Shown: positions 12,141 to 20,993, counted from the first letter of the stretch. The stretch is DNA of 64,000 nucleotides from Mycolicibacterium grossiae (GCF_008329645.1 NZ_CP043474.1:5394001-5458000); one strand, 5' to 3'. A program made the numbers and translations. The notes: generated by a model from the sequence alone, not told the origin.

Positions 12141-13075
12141 CAGCGTCCCTCCTGGTCGGCTCCCGGCGCCGCCGCCCCGAAGATCCTGATGAAGATGAAC
12201 GCGATGATGGCCACGCACAGGAAGACCAGCACGCTGATCGCCGAACCGAGCCCGAGGTTGAACGCCTTGAACAGGTTGTCGTAGCCCAGGATCGACACCG
12301 AGCCGGTGTCGTTGGACCCCGCGGTCAGGACGTAGATGTTGTCGAAGATGCGGAACGCGTCGAGCGTGCGGAACAGCAGCGCCACCAGGATTGCCGGCTT
12401 GATCATCGGCAGGATCACCCGGACCAGCCGGTGCCACGCTCCGGCGCCGTCGACCTGCGCGGCGTTGAGGAGGTCCTGCGGCACCAGCGCCAGACCGGCC
12501 AGCAGCAGCAGCGCCATGAACGGCGTCGTCTTCCACACCTCGGCCAGCACCACGATGGCCAGCGACGGCAGCTGCTCGGTGAGCGGCGCCGAGCCCTCCG
12601 GCAGCAGGTTCGCGAGATATCCCGTGCCCGGCGTCCACGCGTAGTACCAGCTGTAGGAGGCGGCGACGGTGACGATGCCGTACGGGACCAGGACGGCCGT
12701 GCGGACGACGCCCCTGCCGAAGATGGTGCGGTGCATGACGAGTGCGAGCGCCATGCCGAGGACGAACTCGATGGCGACCGACACCACCGTGATGCCGAGC
12801 GTCACGGCGAACGCGGTCCACCAGTACCGGTCGGTGAGGATCGTGGCGTAGTTGCCCAGCCCGACGAACTCGGTGTCGTCGGGGGCGGCGAGGTTGTAGC
12901 GCTGCAGGCTCAGCCACACCGCGTAGGCGATCGGATAGGCGGTGACCGCGAGCATCAGCACCACGGCGGGGCTGACGAGCCAGAACGCCAGGCGCCGTTC
13001 GGATCTCTCGTCGTCGGTGTCGGCGGCAGCGGCGGCGGCGCCGCGATCACGCGGGTTCTCGACGGTCGCGGTCAC
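12140..13075 (-). CDS. sugA: Trehalose ABC importer permease SugA
   Basis: The MalF-type permease partner of SugB, 311 residues. A charged, alanine-rich cytosolic N-terminus precedes the first helix, beginning LAFWLVSPAVVLML near residue 30. The EAA loop is LLNAAQVDGAGAWHRLVRV at about 219-237. GTG at 13075 overlaps the lpqY stop by 4 nt (GTGA). The length is near the 307 residues I recall for the M. tuberculosis protein. Confidence 0.95.
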   Translation of the reverse strand: MTATVENPRDRGAAAAAADTDDERSERRLAFWLVSPAVVLMLAVTAYPIAYAVWLSLQRYNLAAPDDTEFVGLGNYATILTDRYWWTAFAVTLGITVVSVAIEFVLGMALALVMHRTIFGRGVVRTAVLVPYGIVTVAASYSWYYAWTPGTGYLANLLPEGSAPLTEQLPSLAIVVLAEVWKTTPFMALLLLAGLALVPQDLLNAAQVDGAGAWHRLVRVILPMIKPAILVALLFRTLDAFRIFDNIYVLTAGSNDTGSVSILGYDNLFKAFNLGLGSAISVLVFLCVAIIAFIFIRIFGAAAPGADQEGR

Positions 13076-14478
13076 GGGATCAGCCCCTTGCCGTCGATGG
13101 CCTTCTGCACCTGCTCGGCGAGGTCGTCGGCAGTGCGCTCGGGATCGATGTCGGTGATCGGCGCGAGCGTCGCGGTGATGCGGGTGCTGACGGCCTGATA
13201 CACCGGGGTGGCCGGGCGGACGGCGGCGTTGGTCAGCTGCTCGCGGATGATGGCGTACTGCGGGTACTTCGCCTGGAACGCCGGATCGTCGTAGAGCGAG
13301 GCACGGACGGCGGGCAGGCCACCCTCGACCGAGGTGTAGCGCTGGTTCTCGACATTGCGCAGGCAGCGGATGGCCTCGAACGCCTCCCGCTTGTGCTGGG
13401 TGTTCCGCCCGACCGCGAGGTTCAGCCCGCCGAGGGTCACCTTCGCCGGCTGGCCGGGGACCACGCCCGGATAGTTGGCGAAGCCGAACACCTCGCGGCT
13501 GGCCTCGTAAGCGGCGGTGAACTGCTCGTCGCTCGGCGAGAAGGTGCCCGCGTCGTTGATGGTGTCGGCGAGGTCGGGCCGTTGGTTCAGCGGCAGGAAG
13601 CCGACGCCGCCCTTGACGGCGTTCTCCAGCATCGAGGGCAGCACGAAGGGCCAGTTCACCTCGAGCGCGGCCTTGCCCTGCTCGAGCGCGAGCCGCGCGG
13701 TGCCCTCGTCGGTCTGCGTGATCGAGGGGTCGGCGCCCGGCGCGGTGGCAACCGACTTGATGATCTGCAGCGCCTTGACCGTGGCGGCGCGGTGCTCGGG
13801 GGTGTCGGTGAGCGTCACGGTCTTGCCGTCGTCGGACAGCACCCGCCCGCCGGCACTCTCCAGCAGCGTGTTGAACCACACCATCAGGCCCTCGTACTGC
13901 TTCGCCTGCAGCGCAATCCAACTCGGCTGCCCGGCGGCGTGCAGCCGGGTCGCTTCGGCCACCATGCCGTCCCAGTCCGACGGGGGGTCGGGCACCAGAT
14001 CGGCGCGGTACCAGAGCAACTGGGTGTTGGTGGTGATCGGCGCGGCGTACAGCCGGTCCTGCCACCGCGCGGTCTCCAGCGGTCCGGCAAGCGTGTTCGA
14101 CGTCGCGTCGGCCTCGGCCTCGCCGGCCGGGTCCTCCGACAGCGGCAGCGCCCAGCCCGCTTCGGCGAACTCCGCGGTCCACACGACGTCGAGCGCCATC
14201 ACGTCGAGGGTCTTGTCGTTGCCGGTGAGCCGTCGCGCCAACTGCAGCCGCTGCGCGTCGGCCTCCTTTGGCAGGCTGATCTGCTGGATGGTGAAGCGGC
14301 CGCCGAGCTGCTCGTTGCACCGCTTGGACACCGCGGTGAACGTGGCCATCTCGCTGGCCGGCGTGTAGTAGTTGATGACGATTCCGCCGCCGCCGGAGCT
14401 GCATGCCGTGGTCAGCGACGCGGTCAGCGTCGCCGTCATCGCAGCCACCGCCGCAGCGCACAGCCGCCGAGCGCGCAC
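13072..14478 (-). CDS. lpqY: Trehalose-binding lipoprotein LpqY
   Basis: The extracytoplasmic solute-binding lipoprotein that captures trehalose for SugABC. It has 468 residues with a lipobox SLTTAC and lipidated C26. The mature protein shows the bacterial solute-binding type 1 pattern, with VINYYTPASE at the mature N-terminus and LDVMALDVVWTAEFAEAGW in lobe I. GTG 14478 is preferred because GGGAG lies 8 nt upstream and the length equals the M. tuberculosis protein; an upstream in-frame ATG (14523) adds an arginine-rich stretch without signal character. Confidence 0.94.
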   Translation of the reverse strand: MRARRLCAAAVAAMTATLTASLTTACSSGGGGIVINYYTPASEMATFTAVSKRCNEQLGGRFTIQQISLPKEADAQRLQLARRLTGNDKTLDVMALDVVWTAEFAEAGWALPLSEDPAGEAEADATSNTLAGPLETARWQDRLYAAPITTNTQLLWYRADLVPDPPSDWDGMVAEATRLHAAGQPSWIALQAKQYEGLMVWFNTLLESAGGRVLSDDGKTVTLTDTPEHRAATVKALQIIKSVATAPGADPSITQTDEGTARLALEQGKAALEVNWPFVLPSMLENAVKGGVGFLPLNQRPDLADTINDAGTFSPSDEQFTAAYEASREVFGFANYPGVVPGQPAKVTLGGLNLAVGRNTQHKREAFEAIRCLRNVENQRYTSVEGGLPAVRASLYDDPAFQAKYPQYAIIREQLTNAAVRPATPVYQAVSTRITATLAPITDIDPERTADDLAEQVQKAIDGKGLIP

Positions 14479-14527
14479 GACCAGTCTCCCGTCCGGATCG
14501 CCAGGCGGGAACCTCCCGCGCACGAAC

Positions 14528-14577
14528 CGTAGGACGATCTACGCGTGATGTGCAACACTCCCCGCCGCGCGCGGCGG
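14528..14577. promoter_or_regulatory. Two palindromes upstream of lpqY
   Basis: CGTAG-GACGAT-CTACG (14528-14543) lies about 50 nt before the lpqY start, and CCGCCGCGCGCGGCGG (14562-14577) is a perfect 16-bp palindrome further upstream. Either could bind a regulator of the trehalose operon. The second could also be part of the terminator of the membrane gene at 14688. The 209-bp gap contains no gene. Confidence 0.35.
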
Positions 14578-14687
14578 ATATCGGCGTCGGATCGTGACCT
14601 GCCCGCGGGCACCGGGCGGCACCGAGTGCGTATCCGGCGATGCGCATCCCCGGTGGCGCGTCGCGGGGGTCACGCTCGCCGACGGGG

Positions 14688-15188
14688 TCAGATGGCCAAG
14701 CGGCCCAGCAGATCCCGGCCCTGCTCGGCGCTCTGCGGGTCGCACAGCACGTCGTAGCGTCCGGCGACCAACTGCATGGTCGAGCTGAAATCCCTTGTGC
14801 CGCGCGCCATCGCATACTGCAGGCCGGAGGTGATCAGACCGAAGAACACGCCGGCGACGAGGCCGGCGATCAGCGATCCCCACGGGCTGGGGCTGAAGAA
14901 GCCCAGCACCAGGCCGATGAAGAGGCCGAGCCATGCGCCGGTCAGCGCGCCGCCGGCCAGTACGCGGGGCCAGGTGAGGCGTCCGGTGACCCGTTCGACC
15001 TGCATCAAATCCACCCCGACGATCGTCACCTGCTGCACGGGGAACTGCTGATCGGACAGGTAGTCGACGGCCCGCTGCGCCTCGGCGTAGGTGGGATACG
15101 AACCGATCGGCCACCCCCGCGGCGGCGTGGGCAACCCGGCCGGACCCCCTCGTCCCGGCTTGGGTCCAGGTTGAAGTGGGCTGGTCAT
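14688..15188 (-). CDS. Small membrane protein with general-stress (YflT-like) N-terminal domain
   Basis: A 166-residue protein. Residues 20-70 resemble the general-stress protein 17M/YflT domain (IGSYPTYAEAQRAVDYL and QQVTIVGVDL). A glycine-rich hydrophobic hairpin of two helices follows at about 75-125, then a soluble tail with a YDVLCDPQSAEQ segment. From memory it matches Rv1234, which also sits directly before lpqY. Start ATG 15188 has GGAGGAG at 7-8 nt. It precedes lpqY on the same strand by 209 nt and may or may not share its transcript. Confidence 0.75.
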   Translation of the reverse strand: MTSPLQPGPKPGRGGPAGLPTPPRGWPIGSYPTYAEAQRAVDYLSDQQFPVQQVTIVGVDLMQVERVTGRLTWPRVLAGGALTGAWLGLFIGLVLGFFSPSPWGSLIAGLVAGVFFGLITSGLQYAMARGTRDFSSTMQLVAGRYDVLCDPQSAEQGRDLLGRLAI

Positions 15189-15319
15189 GGCTTTCTCCTC
15201 CGACTCTCGTATGGGCATCCCCGTGGACGGCATCCTCTTGAACAACGCACCGACACCGACCATCGTGCCCCGGAATCGAGTCGAGCACTCCCGATCAGGC
15301 CGTGCGCTAGGTTCGTGAC

Positions 15320-16054
15320 ATGACGAATGAGGGCTCAGACGCCGGCCAGTCATCGTCCCCGGAGTCCGGGACCAGCGGCTCGGAACCGGCGTCCGGCGGG
15401 TACGAGGCACCGTCCATCGAGAACGCCGGTAGCGGTGACCGGGGCGAAGCCGACGAGGCTCCCCCGGCGTACGCATCGTCGTCCTACCCATCGTCGTCTT
15501 ACCCATCGCCGTCCTACGATCCGCCCTACCAGCCGCCGCAGCCTCCCCAGGCCGAGGCGGGGCAGCCGCCGCAGTACGACGCGGGCACCGGGTATCCGCC
15601 GCCCCCGCCGTATGACCCGTCCTCGGGCTACCCGCCGCCCCCCGCGGGCTACCTACCCGGCGTCGGACAGCAGGGGTATGGGCAGCAGGGCTTCGGCCAA
15701 CCCGGCTACGGACACCAGGGATACGGCCAGCCCGGCTACGGACAACCGGGGTATGGCCAACCCGGCTTCACCAACCAGGGATACGGCCCGCCGGTGTACG
15801 GCGTACCGGGTTACCCGGGCTACGGACCGCCGGCCCGCAAGACCAACGTCCTGGCGATCACGTCGCTGGTGGTGTCGATCATCTCGCTGTGCGGCATCGG
15901 CTCCATCGCCGGCATCGTGCTCGGCGTCGTCGCGCTCAACCAGATCAAGGTGAGCGGCGAGGGCGGGCGCGGACTCGCCATCGCCGGCATCGCGGTCGGC
16001 GCGGGCACGCTGTTGCTCAGCATGCTGCTGCTCGTCTCCTCGGCCAGCTGGTGA
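15320..16054 (+). CDS. Pro/Gly/Tyr-rich DUF4190 membrane protein A
   Basis: A 244-residue protein with a disordered cytosolic N-terminus and two C-terminal membrane helices. Residues 55-170 are built from proline- and tyrosine-rich segments, including GYGQPG(Y/F) hexapeptide repeats near 120-155. The two helices (about 178-200 and 215-240) surround the DUF4190 motif LNQIKVSGEGGRGLAIAGI. Function is unknown. ATG 15320 has TAGGTT 6 nt upstream and no Shine-Dalgarno, predicting a leaderless mRNA. Its stop overlaps the next gene by 4 nt. Confidence 0.8.
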   Translation: MTNEGSDAGQSSSPESGTSGSEPASGGYEAPSIENAGSGDRGEADEAPPAYASSSYPSSSYPSPSYDPPYQPPQPPQAEAGQPPQYDAGTGYPPPPPYDPSSGYPPPPAGYLPGVGQQGYGQQGFGQPGYGHQGYGQPGYGQPGYGQPGFTNQGYGPPVYGVPGYPGYGPPARKTNVLAITSLVVSIISLCGIGSIAGIVLGVVALNQIKVSGEGGRGLAIAGIAVGAGTLLLSMLLLVSSASW

Positions 16055-16644
16055 CCGCCGACGACACCGGCCGCCCGGCCGGCGAGCCGCACGCCGAGCA
16101 GCCCGGCCAACGGGCCGATCCCCCGTCCCCGCACCAGGACCCGTTCGCCCCGGTCGACTACCCCGGCGCCGAGTTACCGCCGCCGGTGCCGTCGGGCGGC
16201 TACCCGCCACCGCCGCCTGGACCGCCCGGCTATCCGCCGCCCGGCGCCTTCCCGCCACCGCCGCCGTACCCCGGCGGCCCGTCCTACGGGCCGGGCGCGC
16301 CGCCCTACGGACCCAACCCTTACGACCCCAACGGCTACGGACCTGGGCCGTTCTACGACCCGTACCAGCCGCTCAAGCCGCCCGGCACCAACGGCAAGGC
16401 CATCGGCGCGATGGTCAGCTCCGTGGCCGGCTTCGTGCTGTGCCTGTGCTTCGTCCCGTCGATCGTCGGGATCGTCCTGGGCGTCATGGCCATGAACGAG
16501 ACGAAGCGCACCGGGCAGGACGGCCGCGGGCTGGCGCTCGCCGCGGTCGTCATCGGCGCCGGCACCATCGTGCTGTACCTCGCGCTGTTCGCGTTCGGGT
16601 TCGCGGTCGATGCCGTCCTGCCCTCGGAGTTCCAGGACTACTAG
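16051..16644 (+). CDS. Proline-rich DUF4190 membrane protein B (Rv1233c-like)
   Basis: A 197-residue partner of the preceding protein with the same plan. A Pro/Gly/Tyr-rich N-terminus of about 115 residues is followed by two helices around the DUF4190 motif MNETKRTGQDGRGLALA. The GTG start overlaps the upstream TGA by 4 nt, so the pair is translationally coupled and probably interacts. It converges on the CitE-like gene, and the two stop codons overlap. Length agrees with the 198 residues I recall for Rv1233c. Confidence 0.78.
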   Translation: MTADDTGRPAGEPHAEQPGQRADPPSPHQDPFAPVDYPGAELPPPVPSGGYPPPPPGPPGYPPPGAFPPPPPYPGGPSYGPGAPPYGPNPYDPNGYGPGPFYDPYQPLKPPGTNGKAIGAMVSSVAGFVLCLCFVPSIVGIVLGVMAMNETKRTGQDGRGLALAAVVIGAGTIVLYLALFAFGFAVDAVLPSEFQDY

Positions 16645-17597
16645 TCCGGCGGCGTGAAGGCCGGCGTCGTGCGCGTCATGCCGGCCGCGCGTCCCTTGCC
16701 GGCGATCACGAGTGCCATCTTGCGGCTCGCCTCGTCGATCATCTCGTCCCCCAGCATCACCGCGCCACGGGCGCCACCGGCCCCCGACGTGTGCCACTCG
16801 TAGGCCTCGAGGATCAGCTCGGCGTGGTCGTAATCGTCCTGCCGCGGACTGAACACCTCGTTGCCCGCAGCGATCTGATCGGGATGCAGCACCCACTTGC
16901 CGTCGTAACCGAGCGCCGCCGCGCGGCCCGCCACCCGGCGGAACGCCTCGGTGTCGCGCACCTTCAGATAGGGACCGTCGATGGCGTCGATCCCGTGCGC
17001 GCGGGCGGCGACCAGGATCCGCATCATCGCGTAGTGGTGGGCGTCGCCCACGTCGTAGCCCTCCGGCTGCTCACCCACGACCAGCGTGCGCATGCGCAGG
17101 CTCGCCATCATGTCGGCCGGCCCCAGTACCAGCGCCCGGACGCGCGGCGCCGCGGCGATGGCGTCGACGTGCGTCAGCCCCGCGGCGTCCTCGATCTGCG
17201 CCTCGACGCCGATGTGGCCCACCGGCAGGCCGTGCGTGCGTTCCAGTTGCGTCAGCAGCAGGTCGAGCGCCCGGACGTGGGTGGCGTCGGCGACCTTTGG
17301 CAGCACCACCACGTCGAGCGACGCGCCGGCGGCCGCCACCACCTCGATGAGGTCCGCGTGCGTCCACGGCGTCGTCCAGTCGTTGACCCGCACGCCGCGC
17401 AGCTGCCCGGCCCACCCCGGCGCGGCGAGCGCCGCCGCGACCCGCGTGCGCGCCGCGGACTTCGCCTCCGGGGCCACCGCGTCCTCGAGGTCGAGGAACA
17501 CCTCGTCGGCGGGCAGCTGCTTGGCCTTGGCGATCATCTTCTCGCTGCTACCGGGAACCGACAGGCACGTCCGGCGGGGGCGATACGGGTTCTCCAC
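16641..17597 (-). CDS. CitE-like CoA ester lyase (HpcH/HpaI aldolase family)
   Basis: A 318-residue (beta/alpha)8 lyase that probably cleaves or forms a malyl-CoA type thioester, using Mg2+. The family motifs are present: RRTCLSVPGSSEKMIAKA at 8-25, DEVFLDLEDAVAPEAK near 31-46, the metal/substrate glutamate in HIGVEAQIEDAAGL near 129-142, and KWVLHPDQI near 250. No citrate-lyase alpha or acyl-carrier genes are nearby, so it is not part of a citrate lyase. CLYBL/Mcl-like or related activity is inferred only. GTG start. Confidence 0.8.
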   Translation of the reverse strand: MENPYRPRRTCLSVPGSSEKMIAKAKQLPADEVFLDLEDAVAPEAKSAARTRVAAALAAPGWAGQLRGVRVNDWTTPWTHADLIEVVAAAGASLDVVVLPKVADATHVRALDLLLTQLERTHGLPVGHIGVEAQIEDAAGLTHVDAIAAAPRVRALVLGPADMMASLRMRTLVVGEQPEGYDVGDAHHYAMMRILVAARAHGIDAIDGPYLKVRDTEAFRRVAGRAAALGYDGKWVLHPDQIAAGNEVFSPRQDDYDHAELILEAYEWHTSGAGGARGAVMLGDEMIDEASRKMALVIAGKGRAAGMTRTTPAFTPPD

Positions 17598-17622
17598 GGC
17601 ACCACTCTCTACCCTTCATGGC

Positions 17623-18936
17623 ATGGCAGCGATGAACAGGGTCTATGCGGCCCGACTCGCGGGATTGGTGGTGCTCGGCCCCGACGGCGAGTCCATCGGC
17701 CGCGTGCGCGACGTCGTCGTCAGCATCGGCATCGTGCGCCAGCAGCCGCGCGTCCTGGGCCTCGTCGTCGAATTGCTCACGCGGCGCCGCATTTTCGTGC
17801 CCATCCTGCGGATCACCGCCATCGAACCCGACTCGGTGACGCTCACCGGTGGCAACGTGTCGCTGCGCCGCTTCGCCCAGCGGCCCGGCGAGGTCCTGGT
17901 ACTCGGCCAGGTGCTCGACACCCGGGTGCGGGTCAACGACCCGGAACTGCCCAACCTCTCCGGCGTCGACGTCGTGGTCGTCGACCTCGGCATCGAGCAG
18001 GTGCGCTCGCGGGACTGGATGGTCACCCGGATCGCGGTGCGCATGCACCGCCGACTCGGACGGCGCACCGCCGTGCACGTCGTGGACTGGCAGAACGTCG
18101 CCGGACTGACGCCGTCCGCGTTGGCCCTGCCCGGCCAGGGCGTGGCCCAGCTGCTCGCACAGTTCGAGGGACAGCGACCGATCGAGGTGGCCGACGCGAT
18201 CCGCGACCTGCCGTCAAAGCGGCGCTACGAGGTGATCAATGCGCTCGCCGACGAGCGGCTCGCCGACATCCTGCAGGAGCTCCCGGAGAGCGAGCAGGCC
18301 GAACTGCTCGAACAGCTCGACACCGAGCGTGCGGCCGACGTGCTCGAGGAGATGGATCCCGACGACGCGGCCGACCTGCTCGGCGAACTCGACGCCTCAC
18401 GCGCCGAGGTGCTGCTGGCGCGCATGGACCCCACCGACTCCGAGCCGGTGCGCCGCCTGCTCCAGCACTCCCCGGACACCGCGGGCGGTCTGATGACGTC
18501 CGAGCCGGTGGTGCTGGCGCCCGACACCACGGTCGCCGAGGCGCTGGCGCGGGTGCGCGACCCCGACCTGACGCCCGCGGTGGCGACGCTCGCGTTCGTG
18601 GTGCGCCCGCCGACCGCGACGCCGACCGGGCGGTACCTCGGCTGCGTGCACTTGCAGCGGCTGCTGCGCGAACCGCCCGCCTCGCTGGTCGGCGGCCTGC
18701 TCGACAAGGACCTGCCGAACCTCGCGCCCGACGCCTCGCTGGCCGCGTTGACGCGGTACTTCGCGGCCTACAACCTGGTGTGCGGCCCCGTCGTCGACGA
18801 GGAGAACCACCTGCTCGGCGCCGTCACCGTCGACGACGTGCTCGACCACCTGCTGCCGCACGACTGGCGCGTCAGTACCGAGGATCCGCAGCTGCCCACC
18901 GCTGACGCGGCGCCCGCCCAGGGCGCATCCTCGTGA
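17623..18936 (+). CDS. Soluble PRC-barrel/MgtE-N/CBS protein (Rv1232c-like)
   Basis: A 437-residue cytosolic protein built from the Mg2+-sensing half of an MgtE transporter without its channel. Residues 8-80 resemble a PRC-barrel (LVVLGPDGESIGRVRDVVV). Residues about 190-300 are the MgtE-N superhelix, with repeated LPESEQAELLEQLD, EEMDPDDAADLLGEL and ARMDPTDSEPVRRLL units. A CBS pair at about 305-410 begins GGLMTSEPVVLAPDTTVAEA. No membrane helix is visible. ATG 17623 has TACCCT 7 nt upstream (leaderless). The stop overlaps the DUF1003 gene by 4 nt, which suggests the membrane partner is that protein. Confidence 0.85.
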   Translation: MAAMNRVYAARLAGLVVLGPDGESIGRVRDVVVSIGIVRQQPRVLGLVVELLTRRRIFVPILRITAIEPDSVTLTGGNVSLRRFAQRPGEVLVLGQVLDTRVRVNDPELPNLSGVDVVVVDLGIEQVRSRDWMVTRIAVRMHRRLGRRTAVHVVDWQNVAGLTPSALALPGQGVAQLLAQFEGQRPIEVADAIRDLPSKRRYEVINALADERLADILQELPESEQAELLEQLDTERAADVLEEMDPDDAADLLGELDASRAEVLLARMDPTDSEPVRRLLQHSPDTAGGLMTSEPVVLAPDTTVAEALARVRDPDLTPAVATLAFVVRPPTATPTGRYLGCVHLQRLLREPPASLVGGLLDKDLPNLAPDASLAALTRYFAAYNLVCGPVVDEENHLLGAVTVDDVLDHLLPHDWRVSTEDPQLPTADAAPAQGASS

Positions 18937-19508
18937 GCGAATCCGCGCGCCAGCGCCTCGACACCCCGCGGCTGTCCCGGCGGCGCTTCACCCCACGCGT
19001 CGACATCGAGGCGGTCGGCCGGTTCAGCGAATCGATCGCGCGCTTCCTGGGTACCGGCCGCTACCTCGCGATCCAGACCGTCATCGTCATCGTCTGGATC
19101 CTGCTGAACCTCTTCGCCGTGTCGCTGCAATGGGATCCGTATCCGTTCATCCTGCTGAACCTCGCGTTCTCCACGCAGGCGGCGTACGCCGCGCCGCTGA
19201 TCCTCCTGGCGCAGAACCGCCAGGAGAACCGCGACCGCGTCGCCCTCGAGGAGGATCGCCGACGCGCCGAGCAGACCAAGGCCGACACCGAGTTCCTCGC
19301 CCGCGAACTCGCCGCGCTGCGGCTGTCGGTCGGCGAGGTCGCCACCCGCGACTACCTGCGCCGTGAACTCGAGGACCTGCGCGAGCTGATCGCCGAGCTG
19401 CAGCCGGCGAAGGAGACGAAGTCCAAGTCGGAGAAGAAGAAGACGACCCGCCACGAGGTCCGACACGAGGCACGCGCCGTCCCGCGCGACGACGCGAGCG
19501 TCGAATGA
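18933..19508 (+). CDS. DUF1003 membrane protein (Rv1231c-like)
   Basis: A 191-residue protein with two membrane helices (about 47-67 and 74-95) in the DUF1003 pattern, including IVWILLNLF and NLAFSTQAAYAAPLILLAQNR. A long, highly charged helix or coiled coil follows (DRVALEEDRRRAEQTKAD onward) and a Lys-rich tail. Function of DUF1003 is unknown. GTG overlaps the stop of the MgtE-N/CBS gene (GTGA), so the two are made together. In many bacteria DUF1003 and MgtE-type domains co-occur, consistent with a Mg2+-linked membrane unit. Confidence 0.82.
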   Translation: MSESARQRLDTPRLSRRRFTPRVDIEAVGRFSESIARFLGTGRYLAIQTVIVIVWILLNLFAVSLQWDPYPFILLNLAFSTQAAYAAPLILLAQNRQENRDRVALEEDRRRAEQTKADTEFLARELAALRLSVGEVATRDYLRRELEDLRELIAELQPAKETKSKSEKKKTTRHEVRHEARAVPRDDASVE

Positions 19509-19530
19509 TCGCATCGTGCTGACGTGAATG

Positions 19531-19573
19531 CCTCTACGGAGCAAACCTCTACGGGTATGGTGACCTGGTTCAC
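19531..19573 (+). promoter_or_regulatory. Promoter region of the lytic transglycosylase with direct repeat and CRP-like site
   Basis: CCTCTACGG occurs twice, at 19531-19539 and 19546-19554, 15 bp apart. TATGGT (19556-19561) fits a -10. GTGA-N6-TCAC (19560-19573) matches the core of the CRP-family consensus and overlaps the predicted transcription start. The arrangement predicts control by a CRP-like factor plus one other protein. Confidence 0.45.
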
Positions 19574-19603
19574 ACGAAGCTCGGCTCGGCGAGGACGGTT
19601 GCA

Positions 19604-20938
19604 GTGCACATAGCGGGACGCGACGCCTTCACGGCAGTACGCCGCCGCGCGGCCCGCATGGTTCGCACCCCGGCGTTCGGCGTCGCCGTGCTCGCGCCGG
19701 TCGTACTCATTGGCGCGGTGGGCGCCTCGGCCCCGGCACCAAAGCACACCGTGTCGGCCGACGGCTACATGCCGCTGGCCGCGGTCGCCAGCACCGGCGA
19801 GGACTCCGGACCCAAGGTCATCGCCGCGCTGAAGCCGATCAAGCCGCTGCGCATCATGGCCGCCGTGCCGTCGCCTCCTCCCCCGCCCATCGTCATGGCG
19901 CCGATCGGGTCGTTGCGCATTCCGATGATGGCGCTCAAGGCCTACCGCAACGCCGAACGGACCATGGCCGCCGCCGCGCCCGGCTGCGGCGTCAGCTGGA
20001 ACCTGCTGGCCGGCATCGGGCGCATCGAGTCGCTGCACGCCAACGGCGGCGCCACCGATTCCCGCGGCACGCCGCTGCAGCCGATCTACGGCCCCACCCT
20101 GGACGGCACGCTGGCCGGCAACGAGGTCATCGTGCAGAGCGTGCAGGCCGGCCGCGTCACGTACGCCCGGGCAATGGGACCCATGCAGTTCCTGCCCGGC
20201 ACCTGGGCGCGCTACGCCTCCGACGGCGACGGCGACGGCCGCGCCGACGTGCAGAACCTCTTCGACTCCTCGCTGGCCGCGGCCCGCTACCTGTGCAGCG
20301 GCGGGCTGAACCTGCGCGAGCAGTCCCAGGTGCTGACGGCGATCCTGCGCTACAACAACTCGATGGCCTACGCGCAGAACGTGCTCGGCTGGGCCGCCGG
20401 CTACGCCACCGGGGTCGAGCCGGTCGACCTGCCGACGATCAGCGGCCCGCCCCCGCCGATCTCCGACGAGCACCTCGCCGCCAACCCCGAGGGTCTCGGG
20501 CCCAACCTGCCGCTCAATGCGACGGGCCTCCCGGCCACCGACCCGTTGGCGCGCACGCCGCTGTTCGACGCCAACGGCGTCAATGCGGCCGGGCAGATCG
20601 GCGCCCCGGGCGCCGCACCCGGGCCGCTGCCGGGACCGGCCGGTCCGCCGCAGACCGCGCAGAACTGCCAGGTCTTCTGCCTGCAGGGCAACCCGGTACC
20701 CCCGCCCATCGCCCCGCCGGCACCGTTCGCGCCGGCGCCCATGGCGCCCCCGATGTTCGCTCCGCCGCCGGCCGCAGCACCGGGCGCGGTTGCCGGGCCG
20801 GCACCCGCCGGGGCTCCAGTCGCACCGCCCGCTGCCACGCCGCCGGGTCCCGCACCCGGGCCGGCTCCCGGCCCCCTGGTCGCGCAGCCGGTCGCACCGC
20901 CGCCGCCGGGCCCCGCCCCGGGACCGCTGCTGCCCTGA
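19604..20938 (+). CDS. Exported lytic transglycosylase with proline-rich tail (Rv1230c-like)
   Basis: A peptidoglycan-cleaving enzyme of 444 residues. An N-terminal hydrophobic segment (about 25-48) acts as signal or anchor. The catalytic domain spans about 110-260, with the acid E142 in GIGRIES and the downstream MGPMQFLPGTWARYASDGDG block typical of MltB/SLT-like enzymes, which here includes a DGDGDGRAD acidic loop. Residues 340-444 are a Pro/Ala-rich tail, probably wall-spanning. GTG start; the promoter has a CRP-like site. It reads in the same direction as mrp. Confidence 0.85.
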   Translation: MHIAGRDAFTAVRRRAARMVRTPAFGVAVLAPVVLIGAVGASAPAPKHTVSADGYMPLAAVASTGEDSGPKVIAALKPIKPLRIMAAVPSPPPPPIVMAPIGSLRIPMMALKAYRNAERTMAAAAPGCGVSWNLLAGIGRIESLHANGGATDSRGTPLQPIYGPTLDGTLAGNEVIVQSVQAGRVTYARAMGPMQFLPGTWARYASDGDGDGRADVQNLFDSSLAAARYLCSGGLNLREQSQVLTAILRYNNSMAYAQNVLGWAAGYATGVEPVDLPTISGPPPPISDEHLAANPEGLGPNLPLNATGLPATDPLARTPLFDANGVNAAGQIGAPGAAPGPLPGPAGPPQTAQNCQVFCLQGNPVPPPIAPPAPFAPAPMAPPMFAPPPAAAPGAVAGPAPAGAPVAPPAATPPGPAPGPAPGPLVAQPVAPPPPGPAPGPLLP

Positions 20939-20993
20939 CGGGGCCGCCTCGCGCGCTCCTGCCCTGACGGACGGAGCAGTGGTCGCGGCGGCA

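Noticed and set aside
14479..14523. Upstream ATG for lpqY
   Set aside because: It adds a stretch without a signal-peptide character and disagrees with the ribosome site and the usual length.
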